Source of the DNA: Cerasibacillus terrae
Lineage (GTDB): Bacteria > Bacillota > Bacilli > Bacillales > Amphibacillaceae
DNA length: 64,000 bases
NCBI RefSeq assembly: GCF_008039555.1
Contig: NZ_VDUW01000010.1
Span: 1-64,000, forward strand
Direction of reading: 5' to 3'
The position numbers were made by a program, and so were the translations under genes. Position 1 is the first letter of the stretch. Every line of letters begins with the position of its first letter. The notes under the pieces are model-generated. The model did not search any database and was not told the DNA's origin. It was given only the letters and a program-made list of their open reading frames with translations. Positions 37,524 to 47,891 of the stretch are shown piece after piece.

Positions 37524-37729
37524 CGGCAACGCTCCTCTCTACATAACAACTTAACTAGTATAGCATAACATTCTTTTTGTTAGGATATCTTTCATAAATT
37601 TTTTTCGTTTTTTCTTTAACTACTTTTATAAACTTTGTTGTTGTGTCAAATTTTCCCTTAGTCAGTGGCATTTCACAGCCCATTAACCTGCGGAAAAAAC
37701 TCCAATAACAACATAATTCAAAAACAATC
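37524..37729. other. Spacer between cssS and typA
   Basis: This AT-rich region of 206 bases has no reading frame. It must contain the typA promoter and the end of the css transcript. I see no strong hairpin. Confidence 0.4.
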
Positions 37730-39073
37730 TTACTTTTTTTCTAGTTGCTGAAAAACAATTGTAAATTTTGCCCCACCAAGGTCAGAATCACCTACTTCGA
37801 TTTTCCCATCTGAACGTTCAATAATCGCTCGTGATATAGCTAATCCTAAACCTGTTTCTCCATGTTTACCTTTCACAAATCGTTGAAAAATATGTGGAAT
37901 AATCTCTTTTGAAATACCTCTTCCGTCATCTTCAATCGTCAAATATATGAATTGATTTTTCGAAAATAAACGAATACGAACAACGGTTGCTGCATGTCTG
38001 ATACCATTAGATGTTAAATTTAACATTGCTCGTAATAATTTCTCCTGATCTGCTGTCACTACTAAGTTTGGTGTTACACTATAATCCAATGTGATGTCTT
38101 TATCATTTGCCAGTGGCACCATTCGATCAATGACTTGTTCCACTATTTTCGCAAGGTCAACAGATGTTTCTTGATACACCGTTTTTTCACTTTCTAATTT
38201 CGCCAAGATGGTCATTTCATTAATGATTTTCTTCAAGCGTTTTACTTCCATGACCATTACTTCTAGACCCTTTTCGGTCTCGTCCTGATCAAAAACACCC
38301 TCTTTTATTCCTTCAGCATACCCTTGAATTGTCATAAGTGGTGTTTTTAATTCATGACTTGCGTTTTGAAAAAATGTTTGCTGAGAATTAATGTAGCGCT
38401 GTAATTCATTTGCCATTTCATACACACTTTTAGCAACCTCATGGATTTCACCAGTTGCCTCAATTGGTTCTATTTCGTCAAATTTTCGTTGTTCAATTTT
38501 CTTTAATTGATATTTTAAATGGGTTAATGGTGTAACCATTTTTCGTGTTAAAAAATAGCTTAATATAACCGCTACAATTGCCCCAATTAGAAATACTAAT
38601 AATAAACGGGTAAAGAAATCATGTTGAACAAGTTTTAGGTCATGTAAAGGAGTTAACAAAATTAATTCTAATCCTGTTGTACGTGGATAAAATAAGATTC
38701 GGGATTGAACATATTTATCCTTCCTATATTCCATTAGATTCGAATGCATATTCGAAAAGTCATTTGCTTTTAGAAATCCTTCAACAACTTCATTTGACAT
38801 GGTAGAATATCGTACAGTATCTGTTTCACGGTCATATAAAAAAAGCTGGAGATCTTGTTGCTTAAGAAATGTATTAAACTGCTCAATATTATCTCTTGTC
38901 TGATATTGTTCATTTAATACCTTTACAATAATTTCTCCTTTTTGCTCTAATTGACGTTGTTCATTGGAGATAAGCAAGTCCATGATTAAAGAATAAATCA
39001 CAAAGCCGGTAATTGTCATAATAATGATAAGTAACATAGTAAATGCGGCATTTAGTTGATCTTGCAGTTTCAT
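37730..39073 (-). CDS. cssS: Secretion-stress sensor kinase CssS
   Basis: This 447-residue histidine kinase has two transmembrane segments (about 12-34 and 152-175) and an extracellular loop of about 120 residues. HAMP follows, and the phosphoacceptor His lies in FFQNASHELKTPLMTIQGY. The catalytic domain has LTSNGIRHA, IEDDGRGI and GETGLGLAISRA. It overlaps cssR by 4 bases. In B. subtilis CssS senses misfolded secreted proteins and heat. The name rests on the regulator and on the divergent htrA gene. Confidence 0.9.
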   Translation of the reverse strand: MKLQDQLNAAFTMLLIIIMTITGFVIYSLIMDLLISNEQRQLEQKGEIIVKVLNEQYQTRDNIEQFNTFLKQQDLQLFLYDRETDTVRYSTMSNEVVEGFLKANDFSNMHSNLMEYRKDKYVQSRILFYPRTTGLELILLTPLHDLKLVQHDFFTRLLLVFLIGAIVAVILSYFLTRKMVTPLTHLKYQLKKIEQRKFDEIEPIEATGEIHEVAKSVYEMANELQRYINSQQTFFQNASHELKTPLMTIQGYAEGIKEGVFDQDETEKGLEVMVMEVKRLKKIINEMTILAKLESEKTVYQETSVDLAKIVEQVIDRMVPLANDKDITLDYSVTPNLVVTADQEKLLRAMLNLTSNGIRHAATVVRIRLFSKNQFIYLTIEDDGRGISKEIIPHIFQRFVKGKHGETGLGLAISRAIIERSDGKIEVGDSDLGGAKFTIVFQQLEKK

Positions 39074-39756
39074 TTGTCTTCCTCTTTATCACGTAAACGA
39101 TAACCATAACCCCAAACTGTTTCTAAGGGGATTTTATCGATTTTTTTGCGAATTCGTTTAACTAAATCGTCCACTGCACGATCACTTCCAAAATAATCAT
39201 CTCCCCATACTTTTATAAGAAGCTCTTCTCGTGAAAATGCTCGATTCATATTCTCTGCTAAAAGAAGTAACATATCAAACTCCTTTGTTGTTACTTCCTT
39301 TTCTTCTCCATTCCAAAATAGACGCCGATCATTTCTATAAATGAGTAAATCACCTATTTTAAGGCGATCATCATCCACATCCTGGTGTTTTAGCATCACA
39401 TCTACTCGCTTAAACAAACGTTTGACCCTGGCAACTAATTCACGGGGGCTAAACGGTTTTGTTAAATAGTCGTCCCCACCTAATTCTAGTCCAAGGATTT
39501 TATCAATCTCTTCATCTTTGGCAGATATTATAATAATCGGTACATTACTTTCTTTTCGTATTCTTTTACAAAAATCATAGCCATCCATTCCAGGTAACAT
39601 AAGGTCCAATATCCACATATCTGGGGGATTTTTCTTCCATAGTTCCCAACCATCTTCTGCAGAACTTAGTAGTGAAATTTGAAAACCTTCTTGTTTTAAA
39701 AATGCTGCAACAATATTTTGGATATTCGAATCATCTTCTACAATACCGATATGTTT
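39070..39756 (-). CDS. cssR: Secretion-stress response regulator CssR
   Basis: CssR is an OmpR-family regulator. The receiver phosphoacceptor is in MWILDLMLPGMDGYDFCKRI. IIISAKDEEIDKILGLELG and WGDDYFGSDRAVDDLVKRIR closely follow the wording of B. subtilis CssR. I chose the ATG at 39756 (MKHIGIVEDD), since the sequence before it reads GGGGGTTTGAAAGAG; the frame also allows ATG at 39786. It lies divergent from htrA, its known class of target. Confidence 0.92.
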   Translation of the reverse strand, partial: KHIGIVEDDSNIQNIVAAFLKQEGFQISLLSSAEDGWELWKKNPPDMWILDLMLPGMDGYDFCKRIRKESNVPIIIISAKDEEIDKILGLELGGDDYLTKPFSPRELVARVKRLFKRVDVMLKHQDVDDDRLKIGDLLIYRNDRRLFWNGEEKEVTTKEFDMLLLLAENMNRAFSREELLIKVWGDDYFGSDRAVDDLVKRIRKKIDKIPLETVWGYGYRLRDKEEDK

Positions 39757-39827
39757 CATCTCTTTCAAACCCCCATCCTTGTTCACCTATCTCTATTTTC
39801 TCATAATTATTATATATTGAACAATGT

Positions 39828-39847
39828 TTTACAAATTTCAATTTACA
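39828..39847. promoter_or_regulatory. Candidate CssR operator
   Basis: TTTACA occurs twice, at 39828-39833 and 39842-39847, 14 bases apart, in the region between cssR and htrA. CssR targets in B. subtilis carry tandem T-rich octamers. The match is partial and the assignment is an inference. Confidence 0.35.
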
Positions 39848-39955
39848 TAGGTCTGCCACAATTATACCAAACGAATACAAACTTCTTGATGTAAATTAAG
39901 TATATAGTAGATAATAATAGTATATAGTATGATTTTTTATGAAGGAGGATTTTTT

Positions 39956-41269
39956 ATGAATCAAGATGATAATAAATCGTTTGAACAATCTACAGAAGAG
40001 CAACCGAATATAGACGGAAGTACAGAAGAAACCGAAAAAAATCCTACTGCGAATCAACAGACGGATGAGCCTGGTGCTCCGTTACGTAATAATGAAGGAG
40101 ATACACAAAAAAAGAAAGGCTTTACTTGGTCAGCATTTTTCAGTGGTATGCTTGGTGGTCTAGTTCCTATAGTAGTTGTGGTCGTACTTATGATGAACAA
40201 TATAATCCCACTTCCATTCTCAGACATTGAAGATTCAAATACGACAAATAAAGAAAACACAGAAAAGACAGAAGTCATAACGACAACTGCTAAAGAAGAT
40301 GCACAAACATCATCTGATATTTCTGAGGTTTCTAAAGCAGTAGTCGGAGTCGTGAACCTCCAACAAGCAAATATTTGGGAACCAAGTGAAGAAATTGGTA
40401 GTGGTTCCGGAATTGTATATAAAAAGAAAGATGGGAAAGCCTATATTGTTACAAATGAACACGTTGTTCAAGATGCTCAAGAAGTGGAGATTGTATTCTA
40501 TGATGACAAACGTGTTAATGCAAGAGTACTAGGTACAGACAAATTAACAGATCTAGCTGTTTTAGAAATAGACGGAAAACATGTCGATACAGTGGCTAAC
40601 CTTGGTTCATCGGAGGATTTAAAAGTAGGAGAAACAGTGTATGCCATTGGGAACCCATTAGGTATTGAATTTGCTAACTCCTTAACAAAAGGAATAATTA
40701 GTGGATTAAATCGTTCTATTAGCGTGGATACGAGTGGAAATGGTCAACCTGATTGGATAACAGAAGTCATTCAAACAGATGCAGCCATTAATCCTGGAAA
40801 TAGTGGTGGTGCTTTAGTTGATGCAGATGGAAATGTAATTGGAATCAATTCGATGAAAGTAGCCCGCCAAGCTGTAGAAGGAATTGGTTTTGCAATTCCA
40901 ATTGATTCAGCACTACCAATTATGAACCAATTAGAAACAAATGGAGAAGTGTCCAGGCCTTATATCGGGATTAGTTCTGCACCACTTAGTCAAGTCCCAC
41001 CACAATATAGAAATCAAATCGTCTTACCAAATGATATTGAAGGTGGAATGGTTATTGCAAGTGTTGAAGCAGGATCTCCTGCAGATAAAGCTGGCTTACA
41101 ACAATTTGATATCATTACAAAAATTAATGGTAATGATGTTACATCCATTTTAGAATTAAGAAAACTCCTCTATTCTGAAGCAAATGCAGGTGAGGAAATA
41201 AAAGTAGAATTATATCGAGATGGAAAAAAGCAAAACGTCCAATTGAAACTGGTTAAAAGAAGTGTCTAA
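39956..41269 (+). CDS. htrA: HtrA/DegP-like membrane serine protease
   Basis: This 437-residue membrane-anchored quality-control protease has a cytoplasmic acidic N terminus of about 55 residues. One transmembrane segment (FFSGMLGGLVPIVVVVVLMM) follows, then a trypsin-like domain with His in VTNEHVV, Asp in TDLAVLEID and Ser in NPGNSGGAL. A C-terminal PDZ domain includes GSPADKAGLQQFDII. The ATG at 39956 has GAAGGAGGA before it. It degrades misfolded proteins outside the membrane. Divergence from cssRS implies induction by secretion stress. Confidence 0.95.
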   Translation: MNQDDNKSFEQSTEEQPNIDGSTEETEKNPTANQQTDEPGAPLRNNEGDTQKKKGFTWSAFFSGMLGGLVPIVVVVVLMMNNIIPLPFSDIEDSNTTNKENTEKTEVITTTAKEDAQTSSDISEVSKAVVGVVNLQQANIWEPSEEIGSGSGIVYKKKDGKAYIVTNEHVVQDAQEVEIVFYDDKRVNARVLGTDKLTDLAVLEIDGKHVDTVANLGSSEDLKVGETVYAIGNPLGIEFANSLTKGIISGLNRSISVDTSGNGQPDWITEVIQTDAAINPGNSGGALVDADGNVIGINSMKVARQAVEGIGFAIPIDSALPIMNQLETNGEVSRPYIGISSAPLSQVPPQYRNQIVLPNDIEGGMVIASVEAGSPADKAGLQQFDIITKINGNDVTSILELRKLLYSEANAGEEIKVELYRDGKKQNVQLKLVKRSV

Positions 41270-41277
41270 ATCAATTA

Positions 41278-41320
41278 CCCCCCCAACAACAAGGAATTGC
41301 TTGTTGTTGGGGGGTTTATT
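41278..41320. terminator. Strong terminator after htrA
   Basis: CCCCCCAACAACAAG pairs perfectly with CTTGTTGTTGGGGGG around a 6-base loop and is followed by TTTATTATT. Confidence 0.92.
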
Positions 41321-41356
41321 ATTGTACCGTTAGTTTCAATGATTGTTACAGCCCAA

Positions 41357-42040
41357 TTATATATTGTCTTCTTCCATCATTTCATGCGTTTCTAATTTTG
41401 TTTGATTTAATGAATCTTCAATGTTCATTCCATCTAATTGGTCTGATGACATATTCTCAATTGCTTCTACATGCCCGACATGCTCATCTTTATTTGGATA
41501 CATCTCATTATAATCTTTCCTGTCACCAAAGAAGTCTGAAGGTGTTTCGCTTGTTCCATATTGACTTACTTCTTGCCATGCATCTTCTGCATCATATATT
41601 ACTTGTGTTTCTTCTGTGGTATCATCTGGATTTATATTAGGACTATATACTTGTTCCTCAATTGGCCGATCGTTTTCATAGATAGTATCCTTTGCATGAT
41701 CAATACAGCGTGCTGTTGTAGGAATGGCTTCTAATCGTTCGTATGGTATATCTTTTCCGCATTCTGTACAAATACCATATGATCCCTCATCAAATGCGTA
41801 AAGTGCTTTATTAATATCTTCTAATTCCTTTTCTGCGTGTTCATTTAAGGCAATATCTTTTCCCCGTTCATATAACTCTGTTCCTTGATCCCCTGGGTGG
41901 TTATCATAATTGGACAAATCACCAGTTGTTTGCCGAATAGCATAATCCAAACCAAAATGATCCCTTACCTGAGGTATTAATTCATTCTGGCGGTCGATTA
42001 GTGACGATTTTAATTGACTTTTTTGTGATTGTGATAGCAA
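41357..42040 (-). CDS. yteA: YteA family zinc-finger protein (TraR/DksA type)
   Basis: This 227-residue protein has an N-terminal coiled-coil region and a TraR/DksA zinc finger, ICTECGKDIPYERL followed by ARCIDH, where the last ligand appears to be His instead of Cys. The acidic C-terminal half contains VIYDAEDAWQEVSQYGTSETPSD, the YteA signature. Family members are restricted to endospore formers and are called sporulation-associated. The start is TTG at 42040 with GAGGAGG ten bases before it. DNA-binding is not to be assumed; DksA relatives bind RNA polymerase. Confidence 0.87.
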   Translation of the reverse strand: MLSQSQKSQLKSSLIDRQNELIPQVRDHFGLDYAIRQTTGDLSNYDNHPGDQGTELYERGKDIALNEHAEKELEDINKALYAFDEGSYGICTECGKDIPYERLEAIPTTARCIDHAKDTIYENDRPIEEQVYSPNINPDDTTEETQVIYDAEDAWQEVSQYGTSETPSDFFGDRKDYNEMYPNKDEHVGHVEAIENMSSDQLDGMNIEDSLNQTKLETHEMMEEDNI

Positions 42041-42200
42041 GACTTTTCTGCCTCCTCACTTCCATAAAACATCATTTACGCAATTAATGATTATTGATAC
42101 TTTGTGTTAAAAAATATAGTTCATGCAAGTATTTTATTCCCAAATTTTAAAGGATTATTGTGTAATTACCGCGTATATATAGGGTAGGGAGATGATATAA

Positions 42201-43073
42201 ATGGATAAAAAAAATACAATCATTGGATTTATCGGTACAGGCGTTATGGGGTCCGGAATGATTCATAATTTACAAAAAGCTGGTTATAATGTACATATCT
42301 TTACTAGGACAAAAGAGAAAGCAAAAGCACTTATAGAACAAGGAGCAACTTGGGAAAATAGTATTGAAGAGCTCGCCAATAGAGCAGATGTCCTTATTAC
42401 GATGGTTGGATATCCCAAGGATGTAGAAGACATTTACTTTGGCGAAAAGGGAATATTAAAAAATGTGAAAAAGGGTACTTATATTATTGATATGACAACA
42501 TCCAAGCCATCGCTTGCCACTCAGATATATGATGCTGCCATTGAAAAAGGTGTTCATGCATTAGATGCGCCTGTTTCTGGTGGGGATATCGGAGCACAAA
42601 ATGGAACACTTGCGATTATGGTTGGTGGAAACGAAGAAGCATTTCAGGCAGTACGTCCTATCTTGGAAGTAATGGGAAACAATGTTATTTTACAGGGAGA
42701 AGCCGGTGCTGGCCAACATACAAAGTTAACCAATCAAATCACAATTGCTTCTAATATGATTGGTGTTTCGGAAGCAATTATGTATGCTAAAAAAGCTGGA
42801 CTTGATCCAGTACGTGTTCTTGACAGTATCACAACTGGAGCTGCAGGAAGTTGGTCACTATCTAACTTAGCACCACGAATGATTGCAGGTGACGAAGAAC
42901 CTGGATTTTATGTGAAGCACTTTATTAAAGATATGAAAATCGCCCTAGAATCAGCAAAAGAAATGGGCCTTAAAACACCTGGACTAGCCCTATCACTTGA
43001 GCTGTATCAAGAGCTTGCACAAAAAGGGAATGAAGATCGCGGAACGCAAGCATTAATTAAATTATTTGAATAG
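42201..43073 (+). CDS. NAD(P)-dependent beta-hydroxyacid dehydrogenase (YkwC-like)
   Basis: This 290-residue oxidoreductase has the Rossmann motif GFIGTGVMGSGMIHNL, the substrate-binding DAPVSGGDIGAQNGTL and the catalytic Lys in GQHTKLTNQI. It belongs to the 3-hydroxyisobutyrate/6-phosphogluconate dehydrogenase family and reads like YkwC of B. subtilis. AGGGAGATG precedes the ATG. It is monocistronic. The true substrate is unknown. Confidence 0.9.
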   Translation: MDKKNTIIGFIGTGVMGSGMIHNLQKAGYNVHIFTRTKEKAKALIEQGATWENSIEELANRADVLITMVGYPKDVEDIYFGEKGILKNVKKGTYIIDMTTSKPSLATQIYDAAIEKGVHALDAPVSGGDIGAQNGTLAIMVGGNEEAFQAVRPILEVMGNNVILQGEAGAGQHTKLTNQITIASNMIGVSEAIMYAKKAGLDPVRVLDSITTGAAGSWSLSNLAPRMIAGDEEPGFYVKHFIKDMKIALESAKEMGLKTPGLALSLELYQELAQKGNEDRGTQALIKLFE

Positions 43074-43107
43074 GTGATTGAAACCATGGGGATAATTCCC
43101 AACCTAA

Positions 43108-43145
43108 AAGATGACATCTTCACAAATGATGTCATCTTACTTTTT
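43108..43145. terminator. Bidirectional terminator
   Basis: AAGATGACATC pairs perfectly with GATGTCATCTT around 9 bases, then ACTTTTTT. It closes ykwC and overlaps the stop of the converging small gene. Confidence 0.88.
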
Positions 43146-43433
43146 TCGTTTCGTTATTTCCCTTTGAACAATAAATGCTAAATCATAATTGCCAAAAGCC
43201 TGTAATACTTGTAAGAGCGTAGTATCCGGAATTTCATCTGCCTCTTCTTTATCTACCGTTAATAAAATAACTTCTTGTAAGACTTCGTTTTTCAATTGTT
43301 CTGGGTAAGCCTCGTGATATAGTGCTTCTGGATCCAAATTGTGGTTTACACACCATTGTGCATAAATGAGAATCATCATTTTTTCATCTCGCTGATAATT
43401 TTCAATCACTTTTTCATTCATTTCTTTATCCAA
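43137..43433 (-). CDS. Conserved hypothetical protein
   Basis: This 98-residue soluble protein is helical and acidic and has no signal peptide. It begins MNEKVIENYQRDEKMMILIYAQWC and contains NHNLDPEALYHEAYP. I recall similar small proteins in Bacillaceae but cannot name a function. It starts 3 bases after the methyltransferase stop and is surely cotranscribed with it. Confidence 0.75.
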   Translation of the reverse strand: MDKEMNEKVIENYQRDEKMMILIYAQWCVNHNLDPEALYHEAYPEQLKNEVLQEVILLTVDKEEADEIPDTTLLQVLQAFGNYDLAFIVQREITKRKK

Positions 43434-43436
43434 TCT

Positions 43437-44126
43437 CTATTCCACCTTATCTGCTTTCTTTAGACAAAAAATCCACATAAATGATAATGCTTGCTGTAAT
43501 TGTTCAGATAAACCTTCATAATGTTTGCTTTTTACTTCTTTTTTGTATACTCCAAAACCATCTATATATGTGAAGCCATTTTCTAGTGCCATTTTTTCAA
43601 ATTCCCATGGCATCATCGTATTACAAATGGTATTTTTACCGTATATTCTTGGATAACTATTTCTTCGTGGACCCGCCGTTGGACCTAAGATACCTGTAAA
43701 CAGTAGACCGTCTATTTTTAATACACGGCGAATTTCCTGTAATCCATGGAGTGGATCTTCTAACCATTCCAATACATTAATCGCCATGACTCCATCAAAT
43801 ATGCTATCTTGAAAAATTAATTCATGAATACTCCCTTGCTGAAAAGAGATGTCTTTATGTTGTTTACTCGCCAATTCAATCATTTCTTCTGACAAATCCA
43901 TCCCTGTAACATCAAATCCAGCTAATGATAATCGATGGGATCCATAACCATCACCACAACCAATATCTAATATATGATCATTTTTTTGTAAATGAGTCTT
44001 TATAAAAGGAATAATTTCTTTTCTACTTCCACGATTCCACATGTTTTCACTACGTTCGTTCCATTGTGTTGCTTCTTTATTCCATTGTTTTTTTGTTTCT
44101 GTTTGCCAATCAAATCTCCCTCGCAA
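43437..44126 (-). CDS. Class I SAM-dependent methyltransferase
   Basis: This 229-residue methyltransferase has motif I in ILDIGCGDGYGSHRL, motif II around GVMAINVLEWLEDP, and the post-II segment LKIDGLLFTGILGP. I chose the TTG at 44126 (MRGRFDWQ) with GAGAGGGGGG seven bases before it; the ATG at 44153 reads through that site. It belongs to the broad Methyltransf_11 group, with no certain substrate. It is cotranscribed with the small gene downstream. Confidence 0.85.
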   Translation of the reverse strand: MRGRFDWQTETKKQWNKEATQWNERSENMWNRGSRKEIIPFIKTHLQKNDHILDIGCGDGYGSHRLSLAGFDVTGMDLSEEMIELASKQHKDISFQQGSIHELIFQDSIFDGVMAINVLEWLEDPLHGLQEIRRVLKIDGLLFTGILGPTAGPRRNSYPRIYGKNTICNTMMPWEFEKMALENGFTYIDGFGVYKKEVKSKHYEGLSEQLQQALSFMWIFCLKKADKVE

Positions 44127-44204
44127 ATAATCGCCCCCCTCTCGATTTATCATTATTTCATTATTTAAACTTTATTATATCCCTTTTCCACTACTTTTTC
44201 CAAA

Positions 44205-44241
44205 ATAAAAAAGGTTCATCCCCAATATGAGGATAAACCTT
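44205..44241 (-). terminator. Terminator after the cold-shock gene
   Basis: On the minus strand AAGGTTTATCC pairs with GGATGAACCTT, allowing one mismatch, and is followed by TTTTATTTT. Confidence 0.85.
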
Positions 44242-44254
44242 CTTCATTTATAAA

Positions 44255-44452
44255 TTATAATTTTGTAACGTTTGCAGCTTGTGGGCCACGGTTACCTTCA
44301 ACGATTTCAAATTCAACGTCTTGACCTTCTTCAAGAGTTTTGAAACCTTCTCCTTCGATCGCTGAGAAGTGTACGAAAACATCGTCACCGTCTTCACGCT
44401 CGATAAAACCGAAACCTTTTTCAGCGTTAAACCATTTTACTTTTCCAGTCAT
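44255..44452 (-). CDS. cspA: Cold-shock protein (CspA family)
   Basis: This 65-residue single cold-shock domain has RNP1 KGFGFIER and RNP2 VFVHFSAI. It acts as an RNA chaperone. The ATG at 44452 has AGGAGG nine bases upstream. The leader from the promoter to the ATG is about 115 bases, typical of csp genes, in which the leader mediates cold control. Paralogues (cspB, cspC, cspD) cannot be told apart from sequence alone. Confidence 0.93.
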   Translation of the reverse strand: MTGKVKWFNAEKGFGFIEREDGDDVFVHFSAIEGEGFKTLEEGQDVEFEIVEGNRGPQAANVTKL

Positions 44453-44574
44453 TCGAACAACCTCCTTATCAAACATAGTGTTGCAAAGTAATTGAATCAT
44501 GAATACTTTTACACCACTTTGGTAAAGAGATCGTAAAAAATTATTCAACCTTCAATTTCCTTTTGCTATCTTTA

Positions 44575-44603
44575 ACTTTACCTCTTTGTGGTGTTGATTG
44601 CAA
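44575..44603 (-). promoter_or_regulatory. Promoter of the cold-shock gene
   Basis: Minus-strand TTGCAA (44598-44603) and TAAAGT (44575-44580) with a 17-base spacer. It implies a 5' untranslated region of about 115 bases. Confidence 0.65.
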
Positions 44604-44763
44604 GTAATAAGGAAAATAAATTTTAGATTCTTTTTTAGATATTTATTTCCTCCCCCATATTATTGGATATTATGAAAATCATATTCATTTTCTTGCCTCC
44701 AACAAGTGTATATATTGTTGCTATTTGCCATAGCACAAAATGCTTGGGGGTTTTTCTATTATT

Positions 44764-45048
44764 TTAAACGTAGGTCTTTCTTTTTTCTGAAATAACTACA
44801 AAGACAACGGACAGTGCCATCAATATAATCATACCACTAATTAATACTTTTTCTCCCAATGGGGCTTGTTGTTCCGATATGTAGGAATTAGTAGAGACAG
44901 CTTGTTCTTGATCTGCACTTAAAACAACTTGTGAATCAGTATTTTGCTCCATTGGTTGTTTTTCTACGGTTGATTCAGCAAATACTTGAGGAGCAAATAA
45001 AAGACTTAAAACTAACAAAGGGATACAAAACACAAGAGCTTTTTTCAT
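44764..45048 (-). CDS. Small secreted, membrane-anchored protein under a Fur box
   Basis: The 94-residue product has a signal peptide (residues 1-24, cleavage after VFA). A polar Gln/Ser/Thr-rich linker of about 40 residues follows, then one hydrophobic helix (about 67-87) and a basic tail EKRKTYV. It has no LPXTG motif, no NEAT domain and no cysteine in the mature part. The ATG at 45048 has AAAGGTG about 7 bases upstream; a GTG at 45057 lies inside that site. It is driven by a perfect sigma-A promoter with an exact Fur box over the start region, so it should be made when iron is scarce. I do not recognise the family. Confidence 0.8.
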   Translation of the reverse strand: MKKALVFCIPLLVLSLLFAPQVFAESTVEKQPMEQNTDSQVVLSADQEQAVSTNSYISEQQAPLGEKVLISGMIILMALSVVFVVISEKRKTYV

Positions 45049-45154
45049 TTTAATCACCTTTTCTGATTGATAGGCATTCTCAATCGTGCTTAAAAAAATT
45101 TATTAGCAATACATGGATTATTTTAAATTTATTTGGACCACAAAATATATTAAA

Positions 45155-45169
45155 TGATAATGATTATCA
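45155..45169. promoter_or_regulatory. Fur box
   Basis: TGATAATGATTATCA is an exact match to the Bacillus 7-1-7 Fur box TGATAATnATTATCA. The palindrome extends by three more bases on each side. It lies 15 bases downstream of the -10 of the minus-strand promoter, covering the probable start of transcription. Confidence 0.88.
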
Positions 45170-45183
45170 TTTCTATTATCTCG

Positions 45184-45212
45184 ATTATAGTATGATACCA
45201 TTCTTTTGTCAA
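45184..45212 (-). promoter_or_regulatory. Perfect sigma-A promoter of the small Fur-regulated gene
   Basis: Minus-strand TTGACA (45207-45212) and TATAAT (45184-45189) with a 17-base spacer, both hexamers identical to consensus. Such a strong promoter fits a gene that is held off by a repressor. Confidence 0.88.
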
Positions 45213-45219
45213 CATTTAG

Positions 45220-45233
45220 TGTAAACGCATACA
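45220..45233 (+). promoter_or_regulatory. Catabolite-responsive element (cre) before glpFK
   Basis: TGTAAACGCATACA differs at one position from the CcpA consensus TGWAANCGNTNWCA. It lies about 40 bases upstream of the glp -35 element. Repression of glycerol genes by CcpA when glucose is present is known in Bacillus. It is also close to the minus-strand promoter at 45184-45212. Confidence 0.7.
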
Positions 45234-45272
45234 AAAATTAATGGTAATTTTCATATTTTCTAACAAATGATA

Positions 45273-45301
45273 TTGACTCTTATGAAGAATTTCATTATAG
45301 T
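45273..45301 (+). promoter_or_regulatory. Promoter of glpF-glpK
   Basis: TTGACT (45273-45278) and TATAGT (45296-45301) with a 17-base spacer, followed by a long leader containing a terminator hairpin. Confidence 0.8.
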
Positions 45302-45341
45302 AAAAGTAAGTTAATAACATAAACATGTGATGGAGATATGG

Positions 45342-45402
45342 AGCCCACACTACATTGGAATATACTTACTATAAGTATGTCCACTGCAGTGTGGGCTTTT
45401 TG
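45342..45402 (+). promoter_or_regulatory. Leader terminator, probable GlpP antitermination site
   Basis: AGCCCACACT (45342-45351) and AGTGTGGGCT (45388-45397) pair perfectly and are followed by TTTTTG. An inner hairpin ATACTTACTATAAGTAT extends the structure. In B. subtilis the glpFK leader has such a terminator, and GlpP bound to glycerol-3-phosphate lets polymerase through. No glpP gene is in this window. Confidence 0.75.
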
Positions 45403-45451
45403 TATATGTAGGGAATGTTATTAACACAATATTATAAAAGGGGTGGTTATC

Positions 45452-47807
<2,356 letters not shown>

Positions 47808-47811
47808 TGTA

Positions 47812-47843
47812 GAATAGAGGGGACTACAGACAAGTCTCCTCTT
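47812..47843 (+). terminator. Hairpin between glpK and dhaK
   Basis: AGAGGGGACT and AGTCTCCTCT pair around 7 bases and are followed by TTCATAT, a weak T-run. It may reduce transcription of dhaKLM or protect the glp message. Confidence 0.55.
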
Positions 47844-47891
47844 TCATATATCTATTTTTCAAACCGTTTTTAATGGATAGGAGGAATCATT

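Noticed and set aside
44764-45048. LPXTG or NPQTN sortase signal in the small Fur-regulated protein
   Set aside because: The C terminus has a hydrophobic helix and basic tail, but no sortase motif precedes it (the sequence there is QAPLGEK).
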